From assembly GCA_037044975.1 (NCBI GenBank), contig JBAOIL010000005.1, positions 448,490-512,489 on the forward strand: a DNA stretch of 64,000 nt. Direction: 5' to 3'. Below the pieces are notes generated by a model. That model was not told where the DNA came from and did not search any database. It saw only the letters and a program-made list of their open reading frames with translations. How positions within the stretch are numbered: position 1 is the stretch's first letter; the number at the start of each line of letters is the position of its first letter. This document shows positions 17,821 to 25,805 of the stretch, piece after piece. Source of the DNA: JADLHS01 sp020848635. Lineage in GTDB: Bacteria; Verrucomicrobiota; Verrucomicrobiia; Limisphaerales; JADLHS01. Both the position numbers and the translations under genes were made by a program.

Positions 17821-19242
17821 ATGAAGTTCAAGCATGCTTCAAGATTACTGATCGGCTGGTTATTGCTGGCCGGGGCGAAGGGGTTTGCCGCCGAATCCAC
17901 TCCGGCAGCGTTGCCACCCACCGGCAAAGTTTACATTGTGCCCATCCAGGAGGACATCATGCCGCCACTTGTTTACGTAGTGCGGCGCGGTGTGAAGGAG
18001 GCGATGGAAATGAAGGCCGATGCGCTGATCCTCGACATGAAGACGGATGGCGGCCGGGTGGATGTCACCGAGGAAATCATCGAGATCATCAGCAAATTCC
18101 CCGGCCCGACCGTCACCTACGTCAATAACCGCGCGTTCTCCGCCGGGGCGTTCATCTCCGTCGCGACTCAAAAGATTTTCATGGCGCCGCAAAGCGTCAT
18201 CGGAGCAGCCGCCCCCATTATGATGTCGCCCGGCGGCACCGGCGTGGAAAAAATGCCAGACACGGTCGAGGCCAAGATGACGTCGGCGGTTCGGGCGTTG
18301 GTGCGCGTGCAGGCGGAAAAGAACGGGCACAATATCGAGGTCATCGAAGCGATGATTGACAAGACCAAGGAGTTGAAGATTGACGGTGAGGTTCTGAACA
18401 AGGAAGGCAACATTCTGACGCTTACCGACCGGCAGGCGGCGAAGGAATATGGCCAGCCTCCCAAGCCGTTGCTGTCGCTGGGCACGGTGGATTCCATGGA
18501 TGCTTTGCTGGCCAAGCTCGGTTACGCCGGGGCGCAGCGCATCGAAATCAAGCCGACGGGCGCGGAACAGTTGGGCACCTGGATCACCGCCATCAGCCCG
18601 CTGCTGCTGATCATCGGGATCGTGGGGCTTTACATTGAATTCAAGACGCCGGGGTTCGGTTTGCCGGGCATCGTCGGCATTGCGGCGTTTGCGCTCTATT
18701 TTCTCGGCGGCTACGTGGCGGGCCTGGCCGGGGCCGGCTGGGCAATCCTCTTCGTGCTAGGCTTGATCCTGGTGGCGTTGGAATTGTTCGTGTTCCCAGG
18801 TACGTTTATCGCCGGCATTACAGGCGCGGCCTTGATGCTCATCGCCATTGTCATGGGGATGGTGGATATGTATCCGGGCGCCCCCACGCTCCCCACGTTT
18901 CCCCAATTGCAGCTTCCATTGCGGGACATCAGCCTGGCCGTGCTCGTCTCGTTCGTGTTCGTGCTGATTCTGGCGCGATTTCTCCCGCAGACGAATCTCT
19001 TTCAAAAACTGGTGTCGCAAACCGCCAGCGGCGTCATTTCCGTCGCGGCGCTGGAAGAACGACAGCAGGCGCGCATCGGTCAGACCGGCGTGACGATTTC
19101 CCAATTGTACCCCGGCGGCAAGGCCCGGTTCGGCGACGAAATTCTCGATGTTCTCACCCGCGGGGAAATGGTGGAGAAGGGCCAAACCGTTAGAATCATC
19201 GGGCACAATGGCCCCAATGCCGTGGTGGAAGCAACGGGCTAA
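17821..19242 (+). CDS. NfeD-family membrane serine protease (ClpP-class)
   Basis: 473-aa long-form NfeD protein. It has a signal sequence or first helix (about 6-24), a ClpP-like protease domain with the nucleophile in RAFSAGAF (Ser107) and probable base Lys152 (EAKMTSAV), by analogy with archaeal PH1510. Four to five membrane helices (about 250-375) follow, then a C-terminal OB-fold NfeD domain (about 400-470, GQTGVTISQLYPGGKARFGDEILDV). Such proteins work with stomatin/flotillin partners in membrane quality control; none is encoded nearby. The tail faces a rhodanese gene on the opposite strand. Confidence 0.95.
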   Translation: MKFKHASRLLIGWLLLAGAKGFAAESTPAALPPTGKVYIVPIQEDIMPPLVYVVRRGVKEAMEMKADALILDMKTDGGRVDVTEEIIEIISKFPGPTVTYVNNRAFSAGAFISVATQKIFMAPQSVIGAAAPIMMSPGGTGVEKMPDTVEAKMTSAVRALVRVQAEKNGHNIEVIEAMIDKTKELKIDGEVLNKEGNILTLTDRQAAKEYGQPPKPLLSLGTVDSMDALLAKLGYAGAQRIEIKPTGAEQLGTWITAISPLLLIIGIVGLYIEFKTPGFGLPGIVGIAAFALYFLGGYVAGLAGAGWAILFVLGLILVALELFVFPGTFIAGITGAALMLIAIVMGMVDMYPGAPTLPTFPQLQLPLRDISLAVLVSFVFVLILARFLPQTNLFQKLVSQTASGVISVAALEERQQARIGQTGVTISQLYPGGKARFGDEILDVLTRGEMVEKGQTVRIIGHNGPNAVVEATG

Positions 19243-19291
19243 GTCGTTCCCTCCATGATGGAAGGCGGGGCTCCGACCGGCCAGTCGCCCG

Positions 19292-19666
19292 TCAACGATT
19301 CGAGGCTTCGCTTACAATCTGTTTTGCCCGGTGCAGAGAACCGAGATTAAAGACGTTTTTGTAACCGAGCCGCTGGAGTTGGCGCTGCCCGTTCCGACTG
19401 CGCATCCCGCTCAGACAATGCAGCAACAAAACCTTGTCTTTGTCCGGCACGTCGCGCGGCAGTTGGTCCGATAGTTCATTCAGCGGAATGTTCAACGCCC
19501 CCGGAACATGTCCCCCGCGGTATTCCTGGGGCGAACGCACGTCAATCACCAGCGCACCTTCCCGCAAATACTTGCGTAACATTTCCGGAGAAGCCGAGGA
19601 CACGCGCTGCATCAGCAGCATCGCGATGGCCACGGTTGCGATAATCAAGACAATGATCCACGCCAT
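19292..19666 (-). CDS. Membrane-anchored rhodanese-like protein
   Basis: 124-aa protein with an N-terminal transmembrane anchor (about 2-20) and one rhodanese domain: ALVIDVRSPQEYRGGHVPGALNIPL, then the active-site loop CLSGMRS with Cys84. It likely transfers sulfur or binds a sulfur or metal partner at the membrane surface. It is the single gene between the converging NfeD gene and the cytochrome peroxidase upstream on the same strand (91 bases away), so it could be co-transcribed with the peroxidase. Confidence 0.93.
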   Translation of the reverse strand: MAWIIVLIIATVAIAMLLMQRVSSASPEMLRKYLREGALVIDVRSPQEYRGGHVPGALNIPLNELSDQLPRDVPDKDKVLLLHCLSGMRSRNGQRQLQRLGYKNVFNLGSLHRAKQIVSEASNR

Positions 19667-19756
19667 AGCAGATTTTCCTCAATTGCCGACCACCGCTTTC
19701 CCCAGGCGCTCAGGCCTGACAGGTCACGGTCGCCTGACAGCCCAGCGCATGAGCCA

Positions 19757-20803
19757 TTACAGTTTGCCCGCCGCGCTCGAGCCCGCCGCCGTGGCCGCCG
19801 TTTTGATGTCCTTGCCCGTCAAGGTCTGCAGGAAAGCCACCAGATCCGCTTCCTGTTCCTTGGTTAATTCGATTCCAATCTGGAGATCGGCCATCTTGCG
19901 CACCGCGTCGTGCAGCGTGGTCATCCGGCCATCATGAAAATAGGGATGCGTCGCCGCAACATTGCGCAGGGAGGGCACTTTGAATTTGAATTTGTCGTCG
20001 TCCTCTTTCGTAACCGTTGTTCGCCCCACATCCGTTTGGTTTTCGTAGGGCTTGATCAGGCCCACTTTTTGGTAACTGTTGCCGCCCAGCAGCGGGCCGT
20101 TGTGGCAAGCCGTGCAACCGAGGGTGAGAAACGTATGGAGCCCGCGCAATTCGGCGCTCGTGAGCACTTCGGTCTGGCCTTTCAGAAAGTCATCAAACCG
20201 GTCGCGCGTGACCAGGGTCCGCTCAAACGCGGCGATTGCGCGGGCGAGGTTCTCGTAATTGACCGGATCGCTCTCGCCGGCAAAAGCCGCTGCGAACAGC
20301 CGGGGATAGTCCTTGTCCGCCTTCAAGCGCTCGACCACCACCGGTTCGGCCGGCATCGCCATTTCCACCGGATTGAGAATCGGTCCCTTGGCTTGTTCTT
20401 TCAGATCGGCGGCGCGCCCATCCCAGAACTGCGCCAGGTGAAATCCCGCATTTAAGGTCGTGGGCGAGTTGCGGTCGCCGCGTTTGCCGAATGCGCCGGG
20501 TGACGTGGGTTCGTTGTCCACGCCGGCGCGTCCGCCGTCCACTGCATGGCAGGAATTGCAGGATTGCGTGCCGTTCTTGGAGAGCGCCTTTTCAAAATAA
20601 AGCTTCTTCCCAAGATCCACGAGGACGGGGGTATCTTTCTCCGCGCCGGGCATCTTATCCGGCACAATCCCAAGCACCTTCAGCGCGTTGGTACGCAGGG
20701 TGGCGGGCGTGGGCGCGGGGGTTTGGGCAAAGCCGTTGGGCAATCCGGTGAACAGCGCGAAGGCGGCCAGCCCGGCGCAAGGGGTGAGGGTCAGGGGTTT
20801 CAT
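19757..20803 (-). CDS. Di-heme cytochrome c peroxidase (MauG/CCP family)
   Basis: 348-aa periplasmic enzyme. The signal peptide (about 1-26, ending GFAQ) precedes two c-type heme sites: CNSCH (82-86) in the N-terminal domain and CTACH (230-234) in the C-terminal domain. Conserved surroundings include GKKLYFEKALSKNGTQSC and FKVPSLRNVAATHPYFHDGRM. The family reduces H2O2 with electrons from small c-type cytochromes, or oxidises protein substrates (MauG). The gene is preceded by a long empty region (20804-21466) that should contain its promoter. Confidence 0.95.
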   Translation of the reverse strand: MKPLTLTPCAGLAAFALFTGLPNGFAQTPAPTPATLRTNALKVLGIVPDKMPGAEKDTPVLVDLGKKLYFEKALSKNGTQSCNSCHAVDGGRAGVDNEPTSPGAFGKRGDRNSPTTLNAGFHLAQFWDGRAADLKEQAKGPILNPVEMAMPAEPVVVERLKADKDYPRLFAAAFAGESDPVNYENLARAIAAFERTLVTRDRFDDFLKGQTEVLTSAELRGLHTFLTLGCTACHNGPLLGGNSYQKVGLIKPYENQTDVGRTTVTKEDDDKFKFKVPSLRNVAATHPYFHDGRMTTLHDAVRKMADLQIGIELTKEQEADLVAFLQTLTGKDIKTAATAAGSSAAGKL

Positions 20804-21466
20804 ATTGCTATTTCAATGCGTAGGTTGTTCCAAGTTTCAAGTTGCATTTGGACCGGTTCGACAGCGGGGACGCCGTGGGTAGCGCCCGACCATCGAATGC
20901 TAATGGTTGAGCCGCGAGATGCAATAAAGTTACAATCCAACGCACCGGGAGGCATTTAAGCAGCCGTTTTACTGCTGGGGTGGCAGGCAGCGCCTCTAAC
21001 GATGCAGACAGCGGTTTCGCCGAGACCAAGCCAACGCTGGGGGCCGGGACTGTTCCGTCCCTGCCGCGGAAGAGTAACGTCCGCCCACCTTGCCCATTGA
21101 ACCGGGTGGCAAGGGCAACGGTAACGGCAAATGCAATCCCGCAGGGGATTGCGCGACGGAGCCGGTTTGCGCAGCGTGATCGGCGCATGCGCGAATACCC
21201 TGGCACGATGTACCAGCCCGCGGGCGGTCTCAGCAAAGAGAGGAAAATTCCCATTCCGTAAAAGTGGCTTTACTTGGAAGCGCATTCCGGGAGAACTCCT
21301 ACGCCATCGGAACCCCAAACACGAACATGGTCCGAAAGAAAGTTGAACTGCGAAGCTCCGACGGGAGCGATCCGCGGAATGTGATGCCCATTGCTGTAAC
21401 CGCCCACCGCGGGCCAACAGGATGATGACCCAACCGAGGAAAGCCGCCATCCGATGCTCAGGTATT
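20804..21466. other. Long intergenic region
   Basis: The 663 bases upstream of the peroxidase gene contain no frame with coding character. A hairpin CCTTGCC/GGCAAGG lies at 21088-21114. The part from ~21330 to 21466 (GAAGCTCCGACGGGAGCGATCC and following) looks structured, but I could not assign it to a known element or RNA. Confidence 0.5.
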
Positions 21467-21712
21467 TCATCTTACCGGCGGTTTTTCCAGCCACCGCTCG
21501 CGAAGTGTGGCGTGAAGTTTGGCGCGAAATTCAAGGGGCAACGCATAGGGTTGGCCGTTCTTGTAAAGCGTGATGGTTTGGCGGATGTTGTCCACAACCA
21601 CCTGGCAAGGGTTGCAGCCGGCCATGTGCTTTTCGAACTCCTCGCAGATGGCCGGGTCCACCGTGCCATCCACGTATTCATTCAGCATCTTTAGCAACTC
21701 TTCGCACTTCAT
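21467..21712 (-). CDS. Zinc-finger anti-sigma factor
   Basis: 81-aa protein with the small anti-sigma zinc-finger pattern H-x3-C-x2-C (HMAGCNPC), preceded by MKCEELLKMLNEYVDGTVDPAICEEF. It has no membrane helix, so it would be a cytosolic anti-sigma or redox-sensing ZAS-type protein. It lies just downstream of the ECF sigma gene with one methyltransferase gene between them. The start MKCEELL was chosen as the normal N-terminus of such domains. Its partner is most probably the sigma factor at 22244-22876. Confidence 0.88.
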   Translation of the reverse strand: MKCEELLKMLNEYVDGTVDPAICEEFEKHMAGCNPCQVVVDNIRQTITLYKNGQPYALPLEFRAKLHATLRERWLEKPPVR

Positions 21713-21744
21713 GGTTGTCTGATGTTCACCGAGCCAGGTTGGGG

Positions 21745-22251
21745 TCAAAAGTTACAAGAAACATCTCCCGGGCTGCCGAGGCGCGGGATAAAACGCGGCA
21801 CCTGCTTCGCATAATTCGTGTAGCCAGGGAACATGGCGTCCAGCCACCGCTCCTCGCGACGGGCCTTGGCATGGAAAAATGGGATCAACGCCAAGGCGGC
21901 GGCGAACGCCGGCCCGCTCTGCCAGATGCAGGCCCAACCCAGCGAGGAAAGAATCACACTCGTGTAGAGGGGGTGTCGCACCCGGGCGTAAATGCCGCGT
22001 TGGACCAATTCCGAGCCGTCCCGGGGCTTGGGATACGCCGTGCGATTGCGTCCGAGCACGAGGACCCCCGCAATGCCGAAGTAACCGCCGACAACCAATA
22101 ACCCGACGCCCGTCGCGATCACCGCCAGCCGGGACCAATCGCCATGAAAGCTCACACCGAGGACGATGACCGCCGCCATTAGCACTGATTGCCCGACGAC
22201 CCAGGCGCCGCCGCGGGCGAGAAAGGTGTTGGCCCCGGGCGCGTCATTCAT
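21745..22251 (-). CDS. Isoprenylcysteine/phospholipid methyltransferase-like membrane protein
   Basis: 168-aa integral membrane protein of the ICMT/PEMT-type family. Several hydrophobic segments precede the signature GIYARVRHPLYTSVILSSLGWA (RHPxY) and the C-terminal EERWLDAMFPGYTNYAKQVPRFIP, which bind S-adenosylmethionine in family members. The substrate is unknown in bacteria and may be a lipid or small thiol. The ATG at 22251 overlaps the end of the sigma-factor gene by 8 bases (ATGAATGA), so translation is probably coupled. Confidence 0.9.
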   Translation of the reverse strand: MNDAPGANTFLARGGAWVVGQSVLMAAVIVLGVSFHGDWSRLAVIATGVGLLVVGGYFGIAGVLVLGRNRTAYPKPRDGSELVQRGIYARVRHPLYTSVILSSLGWACIWQSGPAFAAALALIPFFHAKARREERWLDAMFPGYTNYAKQVPRFIPRLGSPGDVSCNF

Positions 22252-22876
22252 GGTGATGATGGCTGCGTTCGATGCGCGTCGCGGGATCGCCCAAAGTGCG
22301 GGTGAGCTGCTCGCGCAGTTGCAACCGGGCACGGAGCAGGCGCATCTTGACGTTCGCCTCGCTCAAGCCGAGCGTGGTGGCGGTTTCCCTGACCGATAAT
22401 CCCTCGACGTCGCGCAGGACGAACACGAGCCGGTGCTTGTCGTCGAGCAACGCCAGCGCGTCTTCGAGCAGGCGCTGCGTTTCGTGCCGCTCGACCAGTT
22501 GCTCCGGGGATTGCTTCCAGTCGGCGATATATTCCGGGTGCGGAATGGAATCGTAATCTTCGCGCGCCTCGGTGGCTTCTTCAAGCGAGACGGTGACGAG
22601 GCCCTTGCGTTTCCGGATGACTTTGAGCGCCGCAAAGGTGGCGATCCGGTAGAGCCAGGTGGCAAAACTCGCCTCTTCCCGAAATTGGGCGAGGTTTTCC
22701 ACTGCGCTGAGAAAGGCCTGCTGCGTCACATCCTCGGCATCCTGCGGGCTTTGCAGCATGCGATAGGCGAGCGAATAAATCCGCCGCTCGTGCCGCGTGG
22801 TCAACGCCTCGAACGCGGCGAGGTCGCCGGCCTTGGCCGCGTGCACGAGTTCAGTGTCGGAGGAACTGGGTTTCAT
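22244..22876 (-). CDS. ECF RNA polymerase sigma factor
   Basis: 210-aa ECF (sigma-70 group 4) factor. Region 2 is at about 20-90 (RIYSLAYRMLQSPQDAEDVTQQAFLSA, FATWLYRIATFAALKVIRKRK), a long acidic linker follows, and region 4 is at about 130-195 (LDDKHRLVFVLRDVEGLSVRETATTLGLSEANVKMRLLRAR) with a helix-turn-helix. The zinc-finger protein two genes downstream is the likely anti-sigma. The gene is divergent from the kinase gene at 22988, so the ~110 bases between them may hold an autoregulated promoter. Confidence 0.95.
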   Translation of the reverse strand: MKPSSSDTELVHAAKAGDLAAFEALTTRHERRIYSLAYRMLQSPQDAEDVTQQAFLSAVENLAQFREEASFATWLYRIATFAALKVIRKRKGLVTVSLEEATEAREDYDSIPHPEYIADWKQSPEQLVERHETQRLLEDALALLDDKHRLVFVLRDVEGLSVRETATTLGLSEANVKMRLLRARLQLREQLTRTLGDPATRIERSHHHHE

Positions 22877-22987
22877 CCCGATTTTGCGTGGCAGGATGCG
22901 CTTTCCGCCGGCGTTTGGGGAGAACGATTTATGGGCACGGGAAAAACATTGTCTTGGAAACGCAAAGCGTTAGTTTGGCCGGGCGCA

Positions 22988-23680
22988 ATGAAAACGTTCG
23001 CCCAACTCGGTTTTCCCGGACGCCTGATCGCGGTCGAAGGCCTCGATGGTTCCGGCAAATCCACCCAGATTTACCTGCTCAAGCGCTGGCTCGAAGCCGA
23101 AGGCATCAAAGTTTACTTCAGCGAATGGAATTCGTCCGAACTGGTCAAGGCCGCCACCAGCAAGGGCAAGAAGCAGGAGCTGCTCACGCCCACGACGTTC
23201 AGCCTCATTCACGCCACGGATTTTGCGGATCGCTACGAGCGGCATCTCGTTCCGTTGTTGCGCGCCGGCTATCTGGTGCTGTGCGATCGCTATATTTTTA
23301 CGGCGTTTGGCCGCGACATCGTGCGCGGATGTCCGCCGCAATGGGTCCGGGACATTTACAGTTTTGCCGCGCTGCCCGACCTGACCTTCTTTTTCCAGGC
23401 CGACCTGGAGGTTTCACTCAACCGCATCCTCGATGGCCGGCCGCAATTGAAGTATTTCGAGGCGGGCATGGATCTGCGCCTCTCCCCCGATCCCTACGAA
23501 AGCTTCCGCATTTTCCAGGGCCGCATCCTGGAACAATACCTGGCGATGAGTTCCGAGTTTAATTTCCTGCTGATGGACGCCAACTCCAGCATTGAGGCGC
23601 AGCAAAACATTGTGCGCTCGCTCGTCGCCGGAAAACTGGACCTGGCGGCCTTCGCCCGGAAAAAAACCCCGCCCGCCTGA
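22988..23680 (+). CDS. Thymidylate-kinase-like P-loop kinase, first of a pair
   Basis: 230-aa kinase of the thymidylate-kinase fold. The Walker A motif is canonical: GLDGSGKST (about 18-26). CDRYIFT (the DR(F/Y) motif of Tmk) and a helical lid region follow. Related proteins are annotated dTMP kinase, but the sequence is distant enough that another nucleotide or small-molecule substrate is possible. An in-frame ATG at 22931 would add 19 residues; I preferred MKTFAQL as the shorter start. The second, homologous kinase follows after 5 bases, suggesting a heteromeric pair. Confidence 0.88.
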   Translation: MKTFAQLGFPGRLIAVEGLDGSGKSTQIYLLKRWLEAEGIKVYFSEWNSSELVKAATSKGKKQELLTPTTFSLIHATDFADRYERHLVPLLRAGYLVLCDRYIFTAFGRDIVRGCPPQWVRDIYSFAALPDLTFFFQADLEVSLNRILDGRPQLKYFEAGMDLRLSPDPYESFRIFQGRILEQYLAMSSEFNFLLMDANSSIEAQQNIVRSLVAGKLDLAAFARKKTPPA

Positions 23681-23685
23681 GCCCC

Positions 23686-24444
23686 ATGCCCACTGCCAAC
23701 GTCATCAAACGATCCCGCAACCTGCGCGTCATCGTGCCGCAGAAAACCCCCCGCCGGTTCTATGGCCACGGCATCCCCGGCGTGGCCGTGGAAAAGCTCG
23801 CCGGCCGGCTCATCGTGGTGGAAGGCGCCGACGGCTCCGGCCGCTCCACGCAAATCCGCTGGCTCGTTGAATGGCTCGAAGGCAACGGCCACTCCACCGT
23901 ACAGGTGGGCTTGAAGCGCTCGTCGCTCGTGAGCGAGGAACTGGACAAGGCCCAGCAGGGAAACATTCTGAGCCGCACCACGCTCAGTTTGTTTTACGCC
24001 ACCGACTTCGCCGATCAATTGGAGAACATCATCCTCCCCGCGTTGCGCGCCGGCCAGATGGTGCTGGCCGACCGCTACATCTACACGCTCATGGCGCGCG
24101 ACATGGTGCGCGGCATGGACGAAGTGTGGTTGAAGAATCTTTATGGCATGGCGCTCGTCCCCGATGCGGTTTTCTATTTGAATGTCGCGCCGGAAGAACT
24201 CGTACAACGCGCGTTTGCCAAGTATTCCGCGCTCGATTATTGGGAAAGTGGCATGGACCTCGGCCTCGCGCGCGACCTGTTCGACAGCTTTCTAAAATAC
24301 CAGGCCTTGATGGCCCAGGAGTTTAAGCGGATGCAGCGCACCTATGACTTTCATATCTTGAACGGCCACCGCTCCGTCGAGGAAATCAACGCCGAACTGC
24401 GAAAGAAAACCGACGCGGTCCTCACCGGTCACCGCATCCAATGA
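23686..24444 (+). CDS. Thymidylate-kinase-like protein with altered Walker A, second of a pair
   Basis: 252-aa homologue of the preceding kinase with a ~40-residue N-terminal extension. The P-loop reads GADGSGRST (47-55): the normally invariant Walker A lysine is Arg53. The rest of the fold is well kept (ADRYIYTLMARDMVRG, LFYATDFADQLENIILPALRAGQ). In most P-loop kinases a K-to-R change cripples catalysis, so this may be a regulatory or scaffold subunit of a heterodimer with its neighbour (inference). It sits 9 bases before the ROK kinase gene. Confidence 0.88.
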   Translation: MPTANVIKRSRNLRVIVPQKTPRRFYGHGIPGVAVEKLAGRLIVVEGADGSGRSTQIRWLVEWLEGNGHSTVQVGLKRSSLVSEELDKAQQGNILSRTTLSLFYATDFADQLENIILPALRAGQMVLADRYIYTLMARDMVRGMDEVWLKNLYGMALVPDAVFYLNVAPEELVQRAFAKYSALDYWESGMDLGLARDLFDSFLKYQALMAQEFKRMQRTYDFHILNGHRSVEEINAELRKKTDAVLTGHRIQ

Positions 24445-24453
24445 TCCCAGCGT

Positions 24454-25437
24454 ATGCCTGAAAATCCGAGTAAAGACTATTTCGTGGGCGTGGATCTCGG
24501 CGGAACGAAAATTCTGGCCGGCGTCTTCAACGCCAAATTGGAACTCAAGGGCACCACCAAACTCAGCACCAAGGCCGATCGGGGCGTGGACGAGGTCATC
24601 GAACGCATCGCTCGTTGTGTGAAGGAAGCCGTGGACGAGTGCGATCTTAATCTCGCGCAGGTTCGCGGCATCGGCATTGGCGCGCCGGGCGCGGTGGATA
24701 CCGATGCGGGCCGCGTCATCTTTGCGCCCAATCTGCCCGGCTGGAAGGATGTGCCGTTGAAAAAGGCGCTGGAGAAACTCCTTGATGTGCCCGTGTTTCT
24801 CGGCAACGACTGCAACGTCTGCACGCTTGGCGTCTTCGACCAAGAATACAAAGCCAAGCCCCGCGATTTGATCGGCATTTTCATCGGCACCGGCATCGGC
24901 GGCGGGCTGATCCTCAACGGCGACCTCTATCACGGGCACAACCTGACGGCCGGCGAAATCGGCCACATGGTCATCGAAGTCAACGGCCCGAAATGCGGCT
25001 GCGGCAATCGTGGCTGCTTCGAGGCCCTGGCCAGTCGCACCGCCATCTTCCGCGAGATTCAAGCCGGCGTGAAGGAAGGCCAGGAAACCATGCTCACCGA
25101 CATGCTGGGCAAGGACTTGAGCGACATGCGCAGCGGTGATTTGCGGAAAGCCATCCGGCGCGGCGACAAACTGGCCACCAAAGTCGTCGAGGCAGCCGCG
25201 GAGTTTGCCGGCATCGGTGTGGCCAATCTGATCAACATCTTGAACCCGGAAATCGTGGTGGTGGGCGGGGGAGTCATCGAGGCGCTGGCAGACGAGATGA
25301 TGCCCACCCTCATCAAGGCCGCCAAAGAGCATGTCATGCCGGGCACCATGAGCGGCATTGACATCAAAGCCTCCAAGCTCGGTGACAACGCCGGGATCAC
25401 CGGAGCCGCCGTGCTCGCGCGGCGGGGGACGGCTTGA
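24454..25437 (+). CDS. ROK family sugar kinase (glucokinase-like)
   Basis: 327-aa ROK protein with the ATP motif DLGGTKILAGVF, substrate loop GNDCNVCTLG, catalytic-region GTGIGGGLILNG, the HNLTAGEIGHM signature and the zinc-binding CGCGNRGCFE. No DNA-binding domain is present, so it is a kinase rather than a ROK repressor. Glucose is the commonest substrate of this subgroup, but N-acetyl sugars cannot be excluded. It closes a three-gene unit with the two Tmk-like proteins, which is an unusual association. Confidence 0.95.
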   Translation: MPENPSKDYFVGVDLGGTKILAGVFNAKLELKGTTKLSTKADRGVDEVIERIARCVKEAVDECDLNLAQVRGIGIGAPGAVDTDAGRVIFAPNLPGWKDVPLKKALEKLLDVPVFLGNDCNVCTLGVFDQEYKAKPRDLIGIFIGTGIGGGLILNGDLYHGHNLTAGEIGHMVIEVNGPKCGCGNRGCFEALASRTAIFREIQAGVKEGQETMLTDMLGKDLSDMRSGDLRKAIRRGDKLATKVVEAAAEFAGIGVANLINILNPEIVVVGGGVIEALADEMMPTLIKAAKEHVMPGTMSGIDIKASKLGDNAGITGAAVLARRGTA

Positions 25438-25805
25438 TGGGGTCGGGCGCCCGCCCGGTCCGCGGATCGCCACGGTCGCCGCGCATATAAAAATGGCGGG
25501 CAGTTGAAAATAAACGCGGGAGCAAATCCGCGACGGCTCCGTCCAACGACCGAGTGCCGCCTGCAGGAAACTATTTCGTCGTTGGCCGATCATTTTCACG
25601 CCGTTGGCGTGGTTCTCACGCGCCGAAGTGCGCTTCGTTACCGGCTTGCCTTCGGAAACACGGGGCAAAACGCGGAATCCAGCCCCGGGCGCGACTTGTG
25701 CTTGTTTTGGTTCAAACTCTTTTGTCGCTATGGTGATTAAACCAATTGCCCGATGAAAACGAACCGCGCGCAACCGATCCGCGCCACACCACGGAGGACT
25801 CCTCT
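25438..25805. other. Intergenic region upstream of the giant-protein locus
   Basis: These 368 bases hold no gene. A perfect palindrome CGGGCGCCCG lies at 25444-25453, just after the ROK gene stop, and could serve as a weak terminator. A possible promoter is listed separately. Confidence 0.45.
25707..25734 (+). promoter_or_regulatory. Possible sigma-70-type promoter
   Basis: TTGGTT (25707-25712) and TATGGT (25729-25734) with a 16-base spacer sit ~70 bases before the start of the giant-protein locus. The match is by eye only. Confidence 0.3.
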
